Shown here: one piece after another, positions 16,601 to 25,304 of the stretch
Layout: the number at the start of each line of letters is the position of its first letter
How positions within the stretch are numbered: position 1 is the first letter of the stretch
From: Mycolicibacterium rhodesiae JS60
Lineage (GTDB): Bacteria; Actinomycetota; Actinomycetes; Mycobacteriales; Mycobacteriaceae
Direction: 5' to 3'
DNA: 64,000 nt
NCBI GenBank assembly: GCA_000230935.2
Contig: AGIQ01000003.1
Span: 682,001 to 746,000, forward strand
Position numbers and translations under genes: made by a program
The notes under the pieces: model-generated
Databases searched by the model: none
Told to the model about the DNA's origin: nothing
Seen by the model: the letters and a program-made list of their open reading frames with translations, nothing else

Positions 16601-18454
16601 GGCGGTGACGGCGTCGGCGAACCGTTCCCCGTTGGCATCCAGCTCCTCCGGGGTGGTGGCGACGGGCATCGACGTGTCCGGCCGGATCTTGAACTGGTAG
16701 ATCCAGACTTTCAGCCCGTCCGGGCGTACGACGGTGAATGGGCGCTCCTCGAGCACCAGCACCCCCATGCACTGCAGCATCGGCAGCAGATGACTCAGCG
16801 AGGCCGTGGACCCGCCCAGGTACCAGGTGAGGAACGCCTCGTTGGGTTCGTCACCCGCCTCGAACTGCAGCTTGACCGAATCCGGTTGCAGCGCTTCGAT
16901 GATGCCGATATCGGTGATCGCCTCGGTGGAGGTGACGGCCTTCTTGAACTCCTCGGGCAAGGCGTCCGCGTAGTGCTCGGCGACCGCAAGGTCGATCTTG
17001 CCCTCCCGGGCGGACCCGAGCAGCCGGTCACCCCAGGTCCGCAGCGCCTCGGTCAGCAGCCCCTGGACGCGGGTGCGGTTGGCCTCGCTGTCGTCGATCG
17101 ACTGGCGAGTGGACCCGTCAGGCAACCGGACCGTGAAATGCACGACTGCCCAGGGTGATTCACTCACCCTGGCGGTGTAATCGATGCTTTCCCCGCCGAA
17201 CTCGCGCACCAGGATGTCCTGCATGTGCAGTCGCACCTCGGTGGTGTAGCGGTCACGGGGCAGGTAGACCAAACAGGACACGAAGTGACCGAGCTGGGCG
17301 GCCCGCAAGAACAGCAGTGCGCGGCGGCGCGAGCCGAGGTCGACGACGGTGCTCGCCATGTCGAGCAGCTGGGCAGCGGTCAGCGCGAACAGCTCGGAGC
17401 GCGGGATGGTCTGGACGATGTCGAGCATCAGCTGACCTGGGTGGCTGGGGTCATTGTGCGACAGTTCCAGAACGTCGCGAACCCGCCGCGAAATCAGGGG
17501 GATGTCAAGGACATTGGCGCTCATCGCCGTCGCCGTGAAAAGCCCCACGAAACGGTGTTCGACGTCGCCCGCGGGCGTGTGCTCGCGGATCACCACGATG
17601 TAGGGGTATGCCCCGTAGCGTAGGAAGCTGGGCATGGTGGCCTGCGCGAGCACCAGTAGATCACCCGGTTTGGTGAGCTCCGGCAGCACCTCGGTACGCA
17701 GCCGAGCCACCCCGAGGCGGCTGGACTCCACGACGGCGGCCGTCCCGTCGCCGACGGTGCAGTCCTGGCAGCCCAGCAGCACGAAGTTGCCCACCGACAA
17801 CCAGCGCAACAGGTCGGCGACATCCTCGCGATCAGCGCCGGCGAATCGGGTTCCGGAGTCGTTGTCGAGCTCGCGGGCGAGGTCGTGCAGCGCGGCACTG
17901 AGCGCCACCGAGTCCAGGGCGACCTGCCGGGCGTCTGCCACCACCATCGGCAGCATCCGCTCGGCCTCGGCCACTGCCTTGCGGTTGACCGACGGAGAGA
18001 GCTGAACGTGGATCCAGGACTCCTCGAAGCCCTGCGAATCCGACGTCGCATCGTCGCTGAGCGGTCGCACGTCGACCAGCTCGCCGCTTGCGCTGCGCCG
18101 CACCCGGAACACCGGGTTCATCAACGCCACGTAGGCGACGCCGAGCCGGTGCAGCAGCACCGTCACCGAGTCCAGCAGCATGGTGGCCTGGTCGGTGACG
18201 ATCTGCAGCGCGGGCCCGAAGCCGCCGGGGTCGTCGCTGGGATAGATCGCCACGAGCGTCTCTCCGACGACCCGGCTATGCGCCAGCCGTTCTTGCGCGG
18301 CGATCAGAGCCGGCGGTACCGCCCGATCGGCGGCCGCCGTCACCAGCGGACCGGTGTCGGTGGCGTCCGCGTCGGGCGCTCCCCCATGTGGACCGCGATA
18401 GGTGGCGAGGTAGGCCTCGCCCATCGACTCGGTAGTTCTGGGGTCAACCGTCAT
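13637..18454 (-). CDS. gdh: NAD-specific glutamate dehydrogenase, 180-kDa class
   Basis: Large (1605-residue) L_180-type enzyme converting glutamate to 2-oxoglutarate and ammonia. A long N-terminal region with ACT-like regulatory segments covers roughly residues 1-650. The catalytic core follows: RFGFVARGGLRWSDRREDF, the substrate-lysine loop VPVGAKGGFVVKK, and the NAD-binding part around VAGVGDMSGDVFGNGMLLS. A helical C-terminal domain completes the family length. In mycobacteria this enzyme is inhibited by unphosphorylated GarA. The ATG at 18454 gives the expected start. It heads a coupled run with the thioesterase and the Rv2474c-like gene. Confidence 0.96.
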   Translation of the reverse strand: MTVDPRTTESMGEAYLATYRGPHGGAPDADATDTGPLVTAAADRAVPPALIAAQERLAHSRVVGETLVAIYPSDDPGGFGPALQIVTDQATMLLDSVTVLLHRLGVAYVALMNPVFRVRRSASGELVDVRPLSDDATSDSQGFEESWIHVQLSPSVNRKAVAEAERMLPMVVADARQVALDSVALSAALHDLARELDNDSGTRFAGADREDVADLLRWLSVGNFVLLGCQDCTVGDGTAAVVESSRLGVARLRTEVLPELTKPGDLLVLAQATMPSFLRYGAYPYIVVIREHTPAGDVEHRFVGLFTATAMSANVLDIPLISRRVRDVLELSHNDPSHPGQLMLDIVQTIPRSELFALTAAQLLDMASTVVDLGSRRRALLFLRAAQLGHFVSCLVYLPRDRYTTEVRLHMQDILVREFGGESIDYTARVSESPWAVVHFTVRLPDGSTRQSIDDSEANRTRVQGLLTEALRTWGDRLLGSAREGKIDLAVAEHYADALPEEFKKAVTSTEAITDIGIIEALQPDSVKLQFEAGDEPNEAFLTWYLGGSTASLSHLLPMLQCMGVLVLEERPFTVVRPDGLKVWIYQFKIRPDTSMPVATTPEELDANGERFADAVTAIWQGRAEIDRFNELVLRAGLTWQQVAVLRAYAKYLRQAAFPYSQSHIESVLNGNPRTARSLVALFEAMFDPDSAAKGLDALAAADAVAADIDALVSLDTDRVLRAFASMVQATLRTNYFVTSGDSAHAQNVLSLKLNPQLIDELPLPRPKFEIFVYSPRVEGVHLRFGFVARGGLRWSDRREDFRTEILGLVKAQAVKNAVIVPVGAKGGFVVKKPPAPLGDEAADRDAFRQEGIACYRLFIAGLLDVTDNVDRATGAVVTPPDVVRRDGEDAYLVVAADKGTATFSDIANDVADSYGFWLGDAFASGGSVGYDHKAMGITAKGAWESVKRHFREMGVDTQGEDFTVAGVGDMSGDVFGNGMLLSHHIRLVAAFDHRHIFIDPNPDAQRSWTERKRLFDLPRSSWEDYDPSLISEGGGVFSRQQKSIRITPQMRSALGLQGDADEMTPPALMKAIMQAPVDLWFNGGIGTYIKAESESDAEVGDRANDTVRVNGNQVRAKVIGEGGNLGVTSLGRIEFDLCGGRINTDAMDNSAGVDCSDHEVNIKILVDSLVTAGKVSADERTDLLASMTDEVSRLVLNDNIDQNDLMGTSRANAASLLNVHARQIVELEEQRGLNRELEALPSNKEIHRRQEVGIGLSSPELATLMAHVKLALKDEVLASDLPDQEVFASRLPRYFPSQLRDGFTAEIRSHQLRREIITTMLVNDVVDIGGITFAYRVAEDTGVGYVDAVRTFVAADAIFGIGKIWQRILEGGRTNQLPVNVSDRMTLDLRRLLDRAARWLLNYRPQPLAVGAEINRFAAKLAELTPRMPEWLRGDDKAIVTKEAGEFAAHGAAEDLAYEVASGLYQYSLLDVIDIADIVDRDAAEVADTYFALMDHLSTDGLLTAVSGLPRDDRWHSLARLAIRDDIYGSLRALCFDVLAVGEPEETGEEKIAEWEHTNGSRVERARRTLAEIYEDDERDLATLSVAARQIRSMTRTSGTGSSG

Positions 18455-18505
18455 ACCTGCCGCTCCTGATCAGCATGCGAACCGACGCTGGTCCGCAGCG
18501 CCACA

Positions 18506-20179
18506 TTAGTCGCGTGTGAGCCTGCGGTGGGTGACCCTGTGCGGACGGGCCGCGTCAGCTCCCAATCTTTCGACTTTGTTCTCTTCGTAAGCGCCGAAGT
18601 TTCCTTCAAACCAGAACCATTTGGCCTCGTTGTCGTCGTCGCCCTCCCACGCCAGGATGTGCGTGCAGGTGCGGTCGAGGAACCAGCGGTCGTGGCTGAT
18701 GACCACCGCGCAGCCCGGGAAATTCTCCAGCGCGTTCTCCAGCGAAGAGAGTGTCTCGACATCGAGGTCGTTGGTGGGCTCGTCGAGCAGGATCAGGTTG
18801 CCGCCCTCTTTGAGGGTGAGCGCCAGGTTGAGCCGGTTGCGCTCGCCACCGGAGAGCACTCCGGCCGGCTTCTGCTGATCGGGGCCCTTGAACCCGAACG
18901 CCGACACGTAGGCCCGCGACGGGATTTCGTTGTGACCGACCTCGATGTAGTCGAGACCGTCCGAAACGACCTGCCAGACAGTCTTTTTCGGGTCGATGCC
19001 GGCTCGGCTCTGGTCGACGTAGCTGAGCTTGACGGTGTCGCCGACCCGGACGCTGCCGCTGTCGGGCTGCTCGAGGCCGACGATCGTCTTGAACAGGGTC
19101 GTCTTACCGACACCGTTGGGGCCGATGACGCCGACGATGCCGTTGCGGGGCAAGGTGAACGACAGGTCTTTGATCAGGGTGCGCCCCTCGAAGCCCTTGT
19201 CGAGGTGTTCGACCTCGACGACGACGTTGCCCAGTCGCGGCGGAGCCGGGATCTGGATCTCCTCGAAGTCGAGCTTGCGGGTCTTCTCCGCTTCGGCGAC
19301 CATCTCCTCGTAGCGGCCGAGGCGGGCCTTGTTCTTGGCCTGCCGGGCCTTGGCGCCGGAGCGCACCCAGGCGAGCTCCTCCTTGAGCCGCTTCTGCAGC
19401 TTCTGGTCCTTCTTGCCCTGCACCTCGAGGCGCTCGGCCTTCTTCTCCAGATACGTCGAGTAGTTGCCCTCGTAGGGGTATGCGCGGCCGCGGTCGAGCT
19501 CCAGAATCCACTCGGCGACGTTGTCCAGGAAGTACCGGTCGTGGGTGACCGCCAGGATCGCGCCCTTGTACTCGGCGAGGTGCTGTTCGAGCCACAGCAC
19601 GCTCTCGGCGTCGAGATGGTTGGTCGGCTCGTCGAGCAGCAGCAGATCCGGCTTGGACAGCAGCAGTTTGCACAGCGCGACGCGACGCTTCTCACCGCCG
19701 GAGAGGTGGGTCACCGGCTCGTCGGGCGGCGGGCAGCGCAGCGCGTCCATCGCCTGCTCCAGCTGGGAGTCGATGTCCCAGGCGTCCTCGGCGTCGAGCT
19801 CCTCCTGGAGCTTGCCCATCTCTTCCATGAGCTCGTCGGTGTAGTCGGTGGCCATCAGCTCGGCGACCTCGTTGTACCGGTTGAGCTTGGCCTTGACGGC
19901 GACGCCGTCCTCGACGTTCTCGCGGACCGTTTTCGTTTCGTCGAGCACCGGCTCCTGCATGAGGATGCCGACGGTGGCGCCGGGTGCCAGGAGGGCGTCG
20001 CCGTTGTTGGCCTGGTCGATACCGGCCATGATCTTGAGGACGCTCGACTTACCGGCGCCGTTCGGGCCGACGACACCGATCTTGGCTCCGGGCAGGAAGG
20101 CCAGCGTGACGTCGTCGAGGATGACCTTGTCGCCGTGCGCTTTGCGGACCTTCCGCATGGTGTAGATGTATTCCGCCAT
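18506..20179 (-). CDS. ettA: ABC-F translation factor (EttA-type)
   Basis: Cytosolic ribosome-associated ATPase of 557 residues with two ABC domains. The first has Walker A GPNGAGKSS and signature LSGGEKRR; the second has Walker A GPNGVGKTT and signature LSGGERNR. Both have Walker B LLLDEPTN/LLDEPTN. The linker is rich in charged residues (KKAERLEVQGKKDQKLQKRLKEE) as in EttA, and there is no membrane domain. The ATG at 20179 begins MAEYIYTMRKVRKAHG, the normal start. The M. tuberculosis orthologue is Rv2477c, a translation elongation regulator. Lies 116 bp downstream of ssb on the same strand. Confidence 0.95.
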   Translation of the reverse strand: MAEYIYTMRKVRKAHGDKVILDDVTLAFLPGAKIGVVGPNGAGKSSVLKIMAGIDQANNGDALLAPGATVGILMQEPVLDETKTVRENVEDGVAVKAKLNRYNEVAELMATDYTDELMEEMGKLQEELDAEDAWDIDSQLEQAMDALRCPPPDEPVTHLSGGEKRRVALCKLLLSKPDLLLLDEPTNHLDAESVLWLEQHLAEYKGAILAVTHDRYFLDNVAEWILELDRGRAYPYEGNYSTYLEKKAERLEVQGKKDQKLQKRLKEELAWVRSGAKARQAKNKARLGRYEEMVAEAEKTRKLDFEEIQIPAPPRLGNVVVEVEHLDKGFEGRTLIKDLSFTLPRNGIVGVIGPNGVGKTTLFKTIVGLEQPDSGSVRVGDTVKLSYVDQSRAGIDPKKTVWQVVSDGLDYIEVGHNEIPSRAYVSAFGFKGPDQQKPAGVLSGGERNRLNLALTLKEGGNLILLDEPTNDLDVETLSSLENALENFPGCAVVISHDRWFLDRTCTHILAWEGDDDNEAKWFWFEGNFGAYEENKVERLGADAARPHRVTHRRLTRD

Positions 20180-20295
20180 TGCCGCGGTGTTGCCTTCCGT
20201 GTGGTCTCGGGAATTGCTCGCCGACCATCCTAGGCGGGCACGATGGAGCCCTCGCGGCCGCGCTGGCCAGGCCAGCGCGGCCACCGGAGCCCGCC

Positions 20296-20748
20296 TCACG
20301 CCGACAGCGGTAGACCCGTCGTCTGGTCGGTCTCGTCGGCAATGACGGAGTCCTCGGCCGACGGCTCGTCAGCTGCGGGTTCGGCCGGCCTGGGCAGCTG
20401 CTGTTCGTAGCGGATGATGGCGCGCGACAGGTCGGGGCCGACCGCGGTGGCCCGCATCTCCAGCGACGAGCGCCGCACGCCTTCCTTGTCGTCGTACTCG
20501 ATGGTGAAGACGTCGCCGACGACGATGACGGGCGCGCCCTTGAAGAGGCCGGCGCCGACACCGGTGACCAGCTTGCCCCAGCAGTTGACGGTGATGAACA
20601 GCGAGTTGCCCGGTTCCCAGGTGCCGTCTCCGGTGCGGCGACGGGAATTGCTGGCCACCCGGAAGCTGATCAGCTCCTGGTCGCCGACGATTCGGCGGCG
20701 GGGGTCGGTCACGACGCGGCCGACGACGGTCAGATGAGTTTCGAACAT
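20296..20748 (-). CDS. Single-stranded DNA-binding protein, second paralogue (Rv2478c-like)
   Basis: OB-fold SSB of 150 residues: FETHLTVVGRVVTDP at the N-terminus, the WGKLVTGVGAGLFKGAPVIVVGDV core, and a short acidic tail. The tail lacks the DDDxPF tip that recruits repair proteins; it ends TTGLPLSA. This fits the accessory SSB of mycobacteria rather than the essential SsbA. A recombination or competence-like role is possible. Start ATG at 20748 has AAAGGACC upstream. A large hairpin lies about 140 bp upstream of the start. Confidence 0.88.
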   Translation of the reverse strand: MFETHLTVVGRVVTDPRRRIVGDQELISFRVASNSRRRTGDGTWEPGNSLFITVNCWGKLVTGVGAGLFKGAPVIVVGDVFTIEYDDKEGVRRSSLEMRATAVGPDLSRAIIRYEQQLPRPAEPAADEPSAEDSVIADETDQTTGLPLSA

Positions 20749-20890
20749 GGCTGGGGTCCTTTCGTTGCGCGTGGGTTGTGCGCCTCCAGTGGGCTCTCAG
20801 ACCCCGACAGCCATGCCCGCACGGCGGGGCGATCAACGCGGGCTGTGGAGGAAACGCAGACTGGGGATGGATCGCCTCAGGGGTGACTGG

Positions 20891-20952
20891 TCGCGAACGT
20901 AACGGCAGGGCGGCAGATCGGCGATTTCGCCGCCGTGGCGTTACGTTCGTGA
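20891..20952. terminator. Three-part inverted repeat between ssb and copD-ctaG
   Basis: TCGCGAACGTAACG (20891-20904) pairs with CGTTACGTTCGTGA (20939-20952) with one G:T pair. The 34-nt interior contains another hairpin, CGGCG-ATTT-CGCCG (20919-20932). It ends 5 bp before the stop codon of the minus-strand copD-ctaG gene, so it can act as that gene's terminator. It shares the CGAACG core with the 8390-8438 hairpin. Confidence 0.6.
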
Positions 20953-20957
20953 CGTCC

Positions 20958-22955
20958 TCAGCGTTCCCTTTCGCGGCGGGCCAAGTGGGCCAGCATCCTG
21001 TTGTAGGCCGCCAGGTCGGCGTCGTCGTCGCGTTCAGCGGCACGATCGAGCCGCTTGGCGGTGCGCCGGTCGCTACGAGTCCACTGGACCAGCAACGCGA
21101 TCATCACCACTACGAGCGGGATTTCTCCTGCCGCCCAAGCGATTCCGCCGCCGAGATGCTGATCGTCAAGAAGGTCTTTATGCCAACTCAGCTGGAGCGA
21201 CCGGTAGAAGCTCTCCCCCAGCACCCGCTGCTGGCCCATCATCACCACGCCGAAGAACGCGTGCAGCGGCAGCGAGGCGAACACCATCGCGATCTTGGCT
21301 ATCGGCGGCAGTGGCCGCGGTGTGGGGTCCACACCGATGACGACCCAGTAGAACAGGTAGCCGCTCATCAGGAAGTGCAGGTTCATCAGCACGTGGGCAC
21401 CGTGATTGCTCACCGCGGCGTCGAAGATTCCGCCAAAGTACAGCCCGTAGAACCCGGCGACGAACATGATCGTCGCGACGACCGGATGGGTGAAGAACCG
21501 CGACCACCTGCTGTGCAGCGCGTCGAGCAGCCACTCACGCGGTCCGGGCGGATTGCCCTTGCCTGCGGCCGGCAGCGCCCGCAGTGCCAGGGTTACCGGT
21601 GCGCCCAGCACCAGCAGGACGGGCACCAGCATCGACAGCAGCATGTGGGCGGCCATGTGCATGCTGAACATCGCGGGCATGTAGGCGCCCACGCCCGACG
21701 ACGTGGTGAACAGCAGCACCGCACAGCCCAGCAGCCAGGCGATCGTGCGGCCCGCCGGCCAGGCGTCGCCGCGGCGGCGCAGCCGGATCACGCCGGTCAG
21801 ATAGACCGCGGCGAACACGATCGCGGCGGTGCCGAAGGCCAGGTCGAAACGCCAGTCCAGCAGGACCCGCGCGACCGTCGGCGGGCCGGCGAAGTCGTAG
21901 CCGATCGCCACCTCGGCAGGCGACGGATTGGCCGACAGCGGCGCTGGCGGCGGGGTGCGACCCAAGCCGACCGCGATACCGAAGGTCAGCCCGAACACCA
22001 GCGCCTCGACGAAGGTCAGCCGGATCAGCGCGCCGCGCGCCTGCGGATCGGCCTGCAGCGCGGCGACCGGGCTACGGCGCTGCCGCCAGCCGATGCCGCC
22101 CAAGGTGCACAGCGCGACGATCTTGGCCACCACCAGCCAGCCGTATTCGCAGGTGAACAAGTCCGACAACCGCATCCGCACCAGGGCGTTGATCACGCCG
22201 GAGATCGCCATCGCGATGAAGCACCAGAGCGCCACCGCCGAAAAGCGCCGCGCCGCCAGCTCGGCATGCGCGCCGCCGCGGATCGCGTGGGCCAGCAGGG
22301 CCAGCAGGCCGCCCGCCCACAGCGCGCCGGCCAGCAGGTGAATCAGCAGGCTGTTGGTGGCGATGTCGTGCGCGCCGCCCGCCGACGAGTGCCCCGTCAG
22401 GCCCAGCGGAACCAGCGCGATCAGCGAACCGGCCAGCAGGAACGGCAACCACGACCAACGCAGCACCGCCCGGCCCGCGACCGCCACCAGCAGTGCGAGG
22501 AAGGCCGTCCAGCGCCACGCACCGGCGGTGTCGACCAGGTTGGCCACCGACCACAGCTCGACGGGGTTGAGGTGATCGCGCAGCGGCTGACCGGAGACGT
22601 CGGAAACGGTCAGCGGGATCAGCAGCGCCGCGCACACCGCCCACAAACCCGACGCCGCGACACCCGTCTTCAGCGCCCGATAACCCGCCACGTCGAGCAC
22701 CCCGCTGTCCTGGGGCGGGGTGAGGAACGTCGCGAACAGGAATGCGCCGACGGCCACCACCGCGGCGATCTCGCCGGCGGCCCGCACGAATGGCAGGCCC
22801 AACGTGGTGACGGGTCCGGCATCCGGGAGCCCGGTCGCCGTCAGCGCGTCGGCAAGCGACAGCGCGCCGATACCCGCGGCGGTGATGCCGGCGAGCACCG
22901 CGACCATCCACAGCACCGGCCATACCGCGGTGTGGCGGTCGGCGGGCGCGGTCAT
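20958..22955 (-). CDS. CopD-CtaG fusion membrane protein (copper/cytochrome oxidase assembly)
   Basis: A 665-residue polytopic protein. The N-terminal half is CopD-like, with helices including ALWAGGLLALLAHAIRGG and the SVANLVDTAGAWRW region. The C-terminal half is a CtaG/caa3 assembly domain, with MFSMHMAAHMLLSMLVPVLLVLGAPVTLALR (histidine/methionine-rich helix), HVLMNLHFLMSGYLFYWVVIGVDP and HAFFGVVMMGQ. The His/Met residues within membrane helices suggest copper handling. About 14 membrane segments are expected. The family resembles Rv0102 in M. tuberculosis, which is elsewhere in that genome. The charged C-terminus (RRTAKRLDRAAERDDD) is cytosolic. Confidence 0.87.
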   Translation of the reverse strand: MTAPADRHTAVWPVLWMVAVLAGITAAGIGALSLADALTATGLPDAGPVTTLGLPFVRAAGEIAAVVAVGAFLFATFLTPPQDSGVLDVAGYRALKTGVAASGLWAVCAALLIPLTVSDVSGQPLRDHLNPVELWSVANLVDTAGAWRWTAFLALLVAVAGRAVLRWSWLPFLLAGSLIALVPLGLTGHSSAGGAHDIATNSLLIHLLAGALWAGGLLALLAHAIRGGAHAELAARRFSAVALWCFIAMAISGVINALVRMRLSDLFTCEYGWLVVAKIVALCTLGGIGWRQRRSPVAALQADPQARGALIRLTFVEALVFGLTFGIAVGLGRTPPPAPLSANPSPAEVAIGYDFAGPPTVARVLLDWRFDLAFGTAAIVFAAVYLTGVIRLRRRGDAWPAGRTIAWLLGCAVLLFTTSSGVGAYMPAMFSMHMAAHMLLSMLVPVLLVLGAPVTLALRALPAAGKGNPPGPREWLLDALHSRWSRFFTHPVVATIMFVAGFYGLYFGGIFDAAVSNHGAHVLMNLHFLMSGYLFYWVVIGVDPTPRPLPPIAKIAMVFASLPLHAFFGVVMMGQQRVLGESFYRSLQLSWHKDLLDDQHLGGGIAWAAGEIPLVVVMIALLVQWTRSDRRTAKRLDRAAERDDDADLAAYNRMLAHLARRERER

Positions 22956-22970
22956 GGACTCAGCGTATGG

Positions 22971-25304
22971 TCAGCCGCCCTGCGCACGTAATTTCAGCTC
23001 GCGGGCATAGAACTGCTCGCTGGACAGCACGCTGATGCGGTCCATATCGGCCAGGATGGCGCGCAGCTCGTGCAGGAAGGCCCGTCGGCGCTCCGGCAGA
23101 TCCGGGCCCGCTTGCAGCAGTTGCTGGTCGGCGGCCACCTGGCGTGCGGTCGCGAACAACAGCGCCGACACCGACTCGTTGCTGCGGATCCGGCCCTGCG
23201 CCGCGTACTGAGCACCGACACCCAACGCCCGCTTGGTCAGTTCCTTCTCTTCGATATCGGCCGGCGCATCGCACAGCACGTCTGCGACTATCTGGTAGGC
23301 CTCGAAGAACGGCCGCAGCATCGCATGCGACATCAGCGGCTGCTTACGGCGCAGCAGGTCGTCCACGGCGTCGCCGCCGGCGGCGACCTGGACCTCCCAA
23401 TCGTCCTGCCACGACATCTCTTCGGCGAGGTGCTCGCGGAAGGCCGCGGAATCGGCGAAGTAGAAATCGAACTTCAGCAGATCGCGCAACCGCATCGCCT
23501 GCTCCCAGAACACCGCCACCCGGTCACCGTCGGCCCGGCCGGCGTGGGCGAGCGCCAGCTCGGCGATCGCGGTCTCCAGAAACGCGTGAATGAGCGAGTT
23601 GCGGTAGAAGGCCGCCTCGTGTTCGTGCTCCGGGGCAATCCGCCACACCGGCTCGTGGCCGCCGTCCACCCGGGTCACCGGATGACCGTTGGACATGGCG
23701 TCGACCGCGGCCCGCACACCTTCCGGGGTGCGCAGTCGCAGGGCGCTGTTGGTGACCGGATTCTGCTTGCGCTCAAGGTAATCCAGCGAATCCTGCAACG
23801 TGTGATGCAGCTGGCTCAGCGTCAGCGCACGGCCGCGGGTCGTGAGCAGCAGCGCCGATATCAGGCCGGTGGCGTTGATCGGCGTCACCCGCAGGATCCG
23901 CCAGGCCACCTCGAACGCCATCTTCTGCATGGCCAGACGTTTGGCGTCAGGGTCCGAGGCGATCTCGCCACCGGGCTCACCGAGATACTGCCGCATCGAA
24001 ACCGCTTCGGGGAAGCGGACATAGATCTTGCCGTAGTTACGCTCGCCCTGCGCCTTGATGAAGTTGAACAGCCACTCCGCGCTCTCCGGGGTCTTCTCCC
24101 CGCCACGGGCGTAGTTGGCGTACTCGGTGGTCTCGTGCAGCTGATCGAAGCTGATCGACACCGGCTGGAGCAGGATGTCCTCGCTGCGGCCGTCCAGATA
24201 CGCGTCGGCGACGTAGGCCAGCAGACCGAGCTTGGGCGGCAACATCTTTCCGGTTCGAGAGCGAGTGCCCTCGATCGACCAGCTGAGGTTGAAGCGCTTC
24301 TGCACGATGAAGCCGACGAACTGGCGCAGCACGTACTTGTACAGCGGGTCGTCGAGCTTGCGGCGCAGGAAGATGACGCCCGAGCGGCGCATCAACGGAC
24401 CCATGAATCCGAATGACAGGTTGATGCCGGCGAACGTGTGCGCCGGTGGCAGCTTGTTCTCCTGCATCGCCACCGGGACGATCACGCCGTCGAGGTAGGA
24501 CCGGTGCGACCACAGCAAGACCGCCGGGTGGTCTTTCAGACCGCGCCGCATGGCTTCGATTTCCATGGTGTCGTAGTCGATTCGAGGATCGAAACCACGG
24601 CTGAAGATCGCGCGCCCGAGGTTCGGGATCAGATCGACCGAGAACCTGCTCCACCCGGTGGCCAACTCGTTGAGCATCTCCTCGGCCTTGGCCGGGGTGG
24701 CGCCGGGGATCCGCTCGAGGCCCTCCACGAAACGCGTGGACGCCATCAGCTCGTCGGTGATGAGTCGGGGCGATTTGTATTCCGGTCCGAGCAGCCGCAA
24801 TTCCATCCGCTCGACCGCCAGCGCCGCGCGGCGCAGCACGAAGCGCGCGAAGTCGCGCGGGCTGTCGCCGACGGTGTGCTCCTGCCACTGCTGGCGCAGT
24901 TCGGACACCTTCGCGGGTTCGCCGGCGACGATGCGGGCGCGGGAAGGATCCTTGCGAAGGATATTGCGTTGCAACAGTTCCGGTGGCCGGTAGGTGTCGC
25001 GCCCGGACAGCAGGCCGACGATCTTGACCCGGGTGGGCAGGCCGCCGGGCACCCAGAAGACCCGTACCGGGACGACCAACCGGTCTTCTCCGCCGGCGAG
25101 CTCCTCGACGAGCGAAGCCACCACCCCGGGCGGCGGGTCACCGGCAGGCAGGCGCAGCACCTCGACCCTGGTGTCGGGGTGCGCGCGACGCTGTGCGTGC
25201 AGCCAGTCGTTGAGCAGCTCGAACTCGGCCTTCGAGGACACCGCCGCGAGCACCAGTGCGTCGTCGGTGGTGCTGAAGTCGGCCAAGTGATCACTTCGGG
25301 TCAT
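22971..25304 (-). CDS. plsB: Glycerol-3-phosphate acyltransferase
   Basis: Catalyses the first acylation of sn-glycerol 3-phosphate at the membrane; 777 residues, close to PlsB2 (Rv2482c). Acyltransferase motifs are WSHRSYLDG (block I, catalytic His-Asp), GVIFLRR (block II) and the glycerol-phosphate-binding IEGTRSRTGKMLPPK (block III). The ATG at 25304 overlaps the stop of plsC (ATGA). The longer open frame upstream to 26093 is the antisense-like register of plsC and was rejected. Last gene of the WS/DGAT-plsC-plsB operon, giving lysophosphatidate for phospholipid and triacylglycerol synthesis. Confidence 0.95.
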   Translation of the reverse strand: MTRSDHLADFSTTDDALVLAAVSSKAEFELLNDWLHAQRRAHPDTRVEVLRLPAGDPPPGVVASLVEELAGGEDRLVVPVRVFWVPGGLPTRVKIVGLLSGRDTYRPPELLQRNILRKDPSRARIVAGEPAKVSELRQQWQEHTVGDSPRDFARFVLRRAALAVERMELRLLGPEYKSPRLITDELMASTRFVEGLERIPGATPAKAEEMLNELATGWSRFSVDLIPNLGRAIFSRGFDPRIDYDTMEIEAMRRGLKDHPAVLLWSHRSYLDGVIVPVAMQENKLPPAHTFAGINLSFGFMGPLMRRSGVIFLRRKLDDPLYKYVLRQFVGFIVQKRFNLSWSIEGTRSRTGKMLPPKLGLLAYVADAYLDGRSEDILLQPVSISFDQLHETTEYANYARGGEKTPESAEWLFNFIKAQGERNYGKIYVRFPEAVSMRQYLGEPGGEIASDPDAKRLAMQKMAFEVAWRILRVTPINATGLISALLLTTRGRALTLSQLHHTLQDSLDYLERKQNPVTNSALRLRTPEGVRAAVDAMSNGHPVTRVDGGHEPVWRIAPEHEHEAAFYRNSLIHAFLETAIAELALAHAGRADGDRVAVFWEQAMRLRDLLKFDFYFADSAAFREHLAEEMSWQDDWEVQVAAGGDAVDDLLRRKQPLMSHAMLRPFFEAYQIVADVLCDAPADIEEKELTKRALGVGAQYAAQGRIRSNESVSALLFATARQVAADQQLLQAGPDLPERRRAFLHELRAILADMDRISVLSSEQFYARELKLRAQGG

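Noticed and set aside
18527..20233. A 568-codon plus-strand frame opposite the ABC-F gene
   Set aside because: Its repetitive VLE/DLV-rich composition mirrors the codon pattern of the ABC-F gene; no start signal or domain is seen.
20778..22991. A plus-strand open frame of over 700 codons opposite copD-ctaG
   Set aside because: It is rich in Arg, Gln, His and Asp without any domain, as expected of the antisense register of a high-GC membrane-protein gene, and the minus-strand product has clear family motifs.
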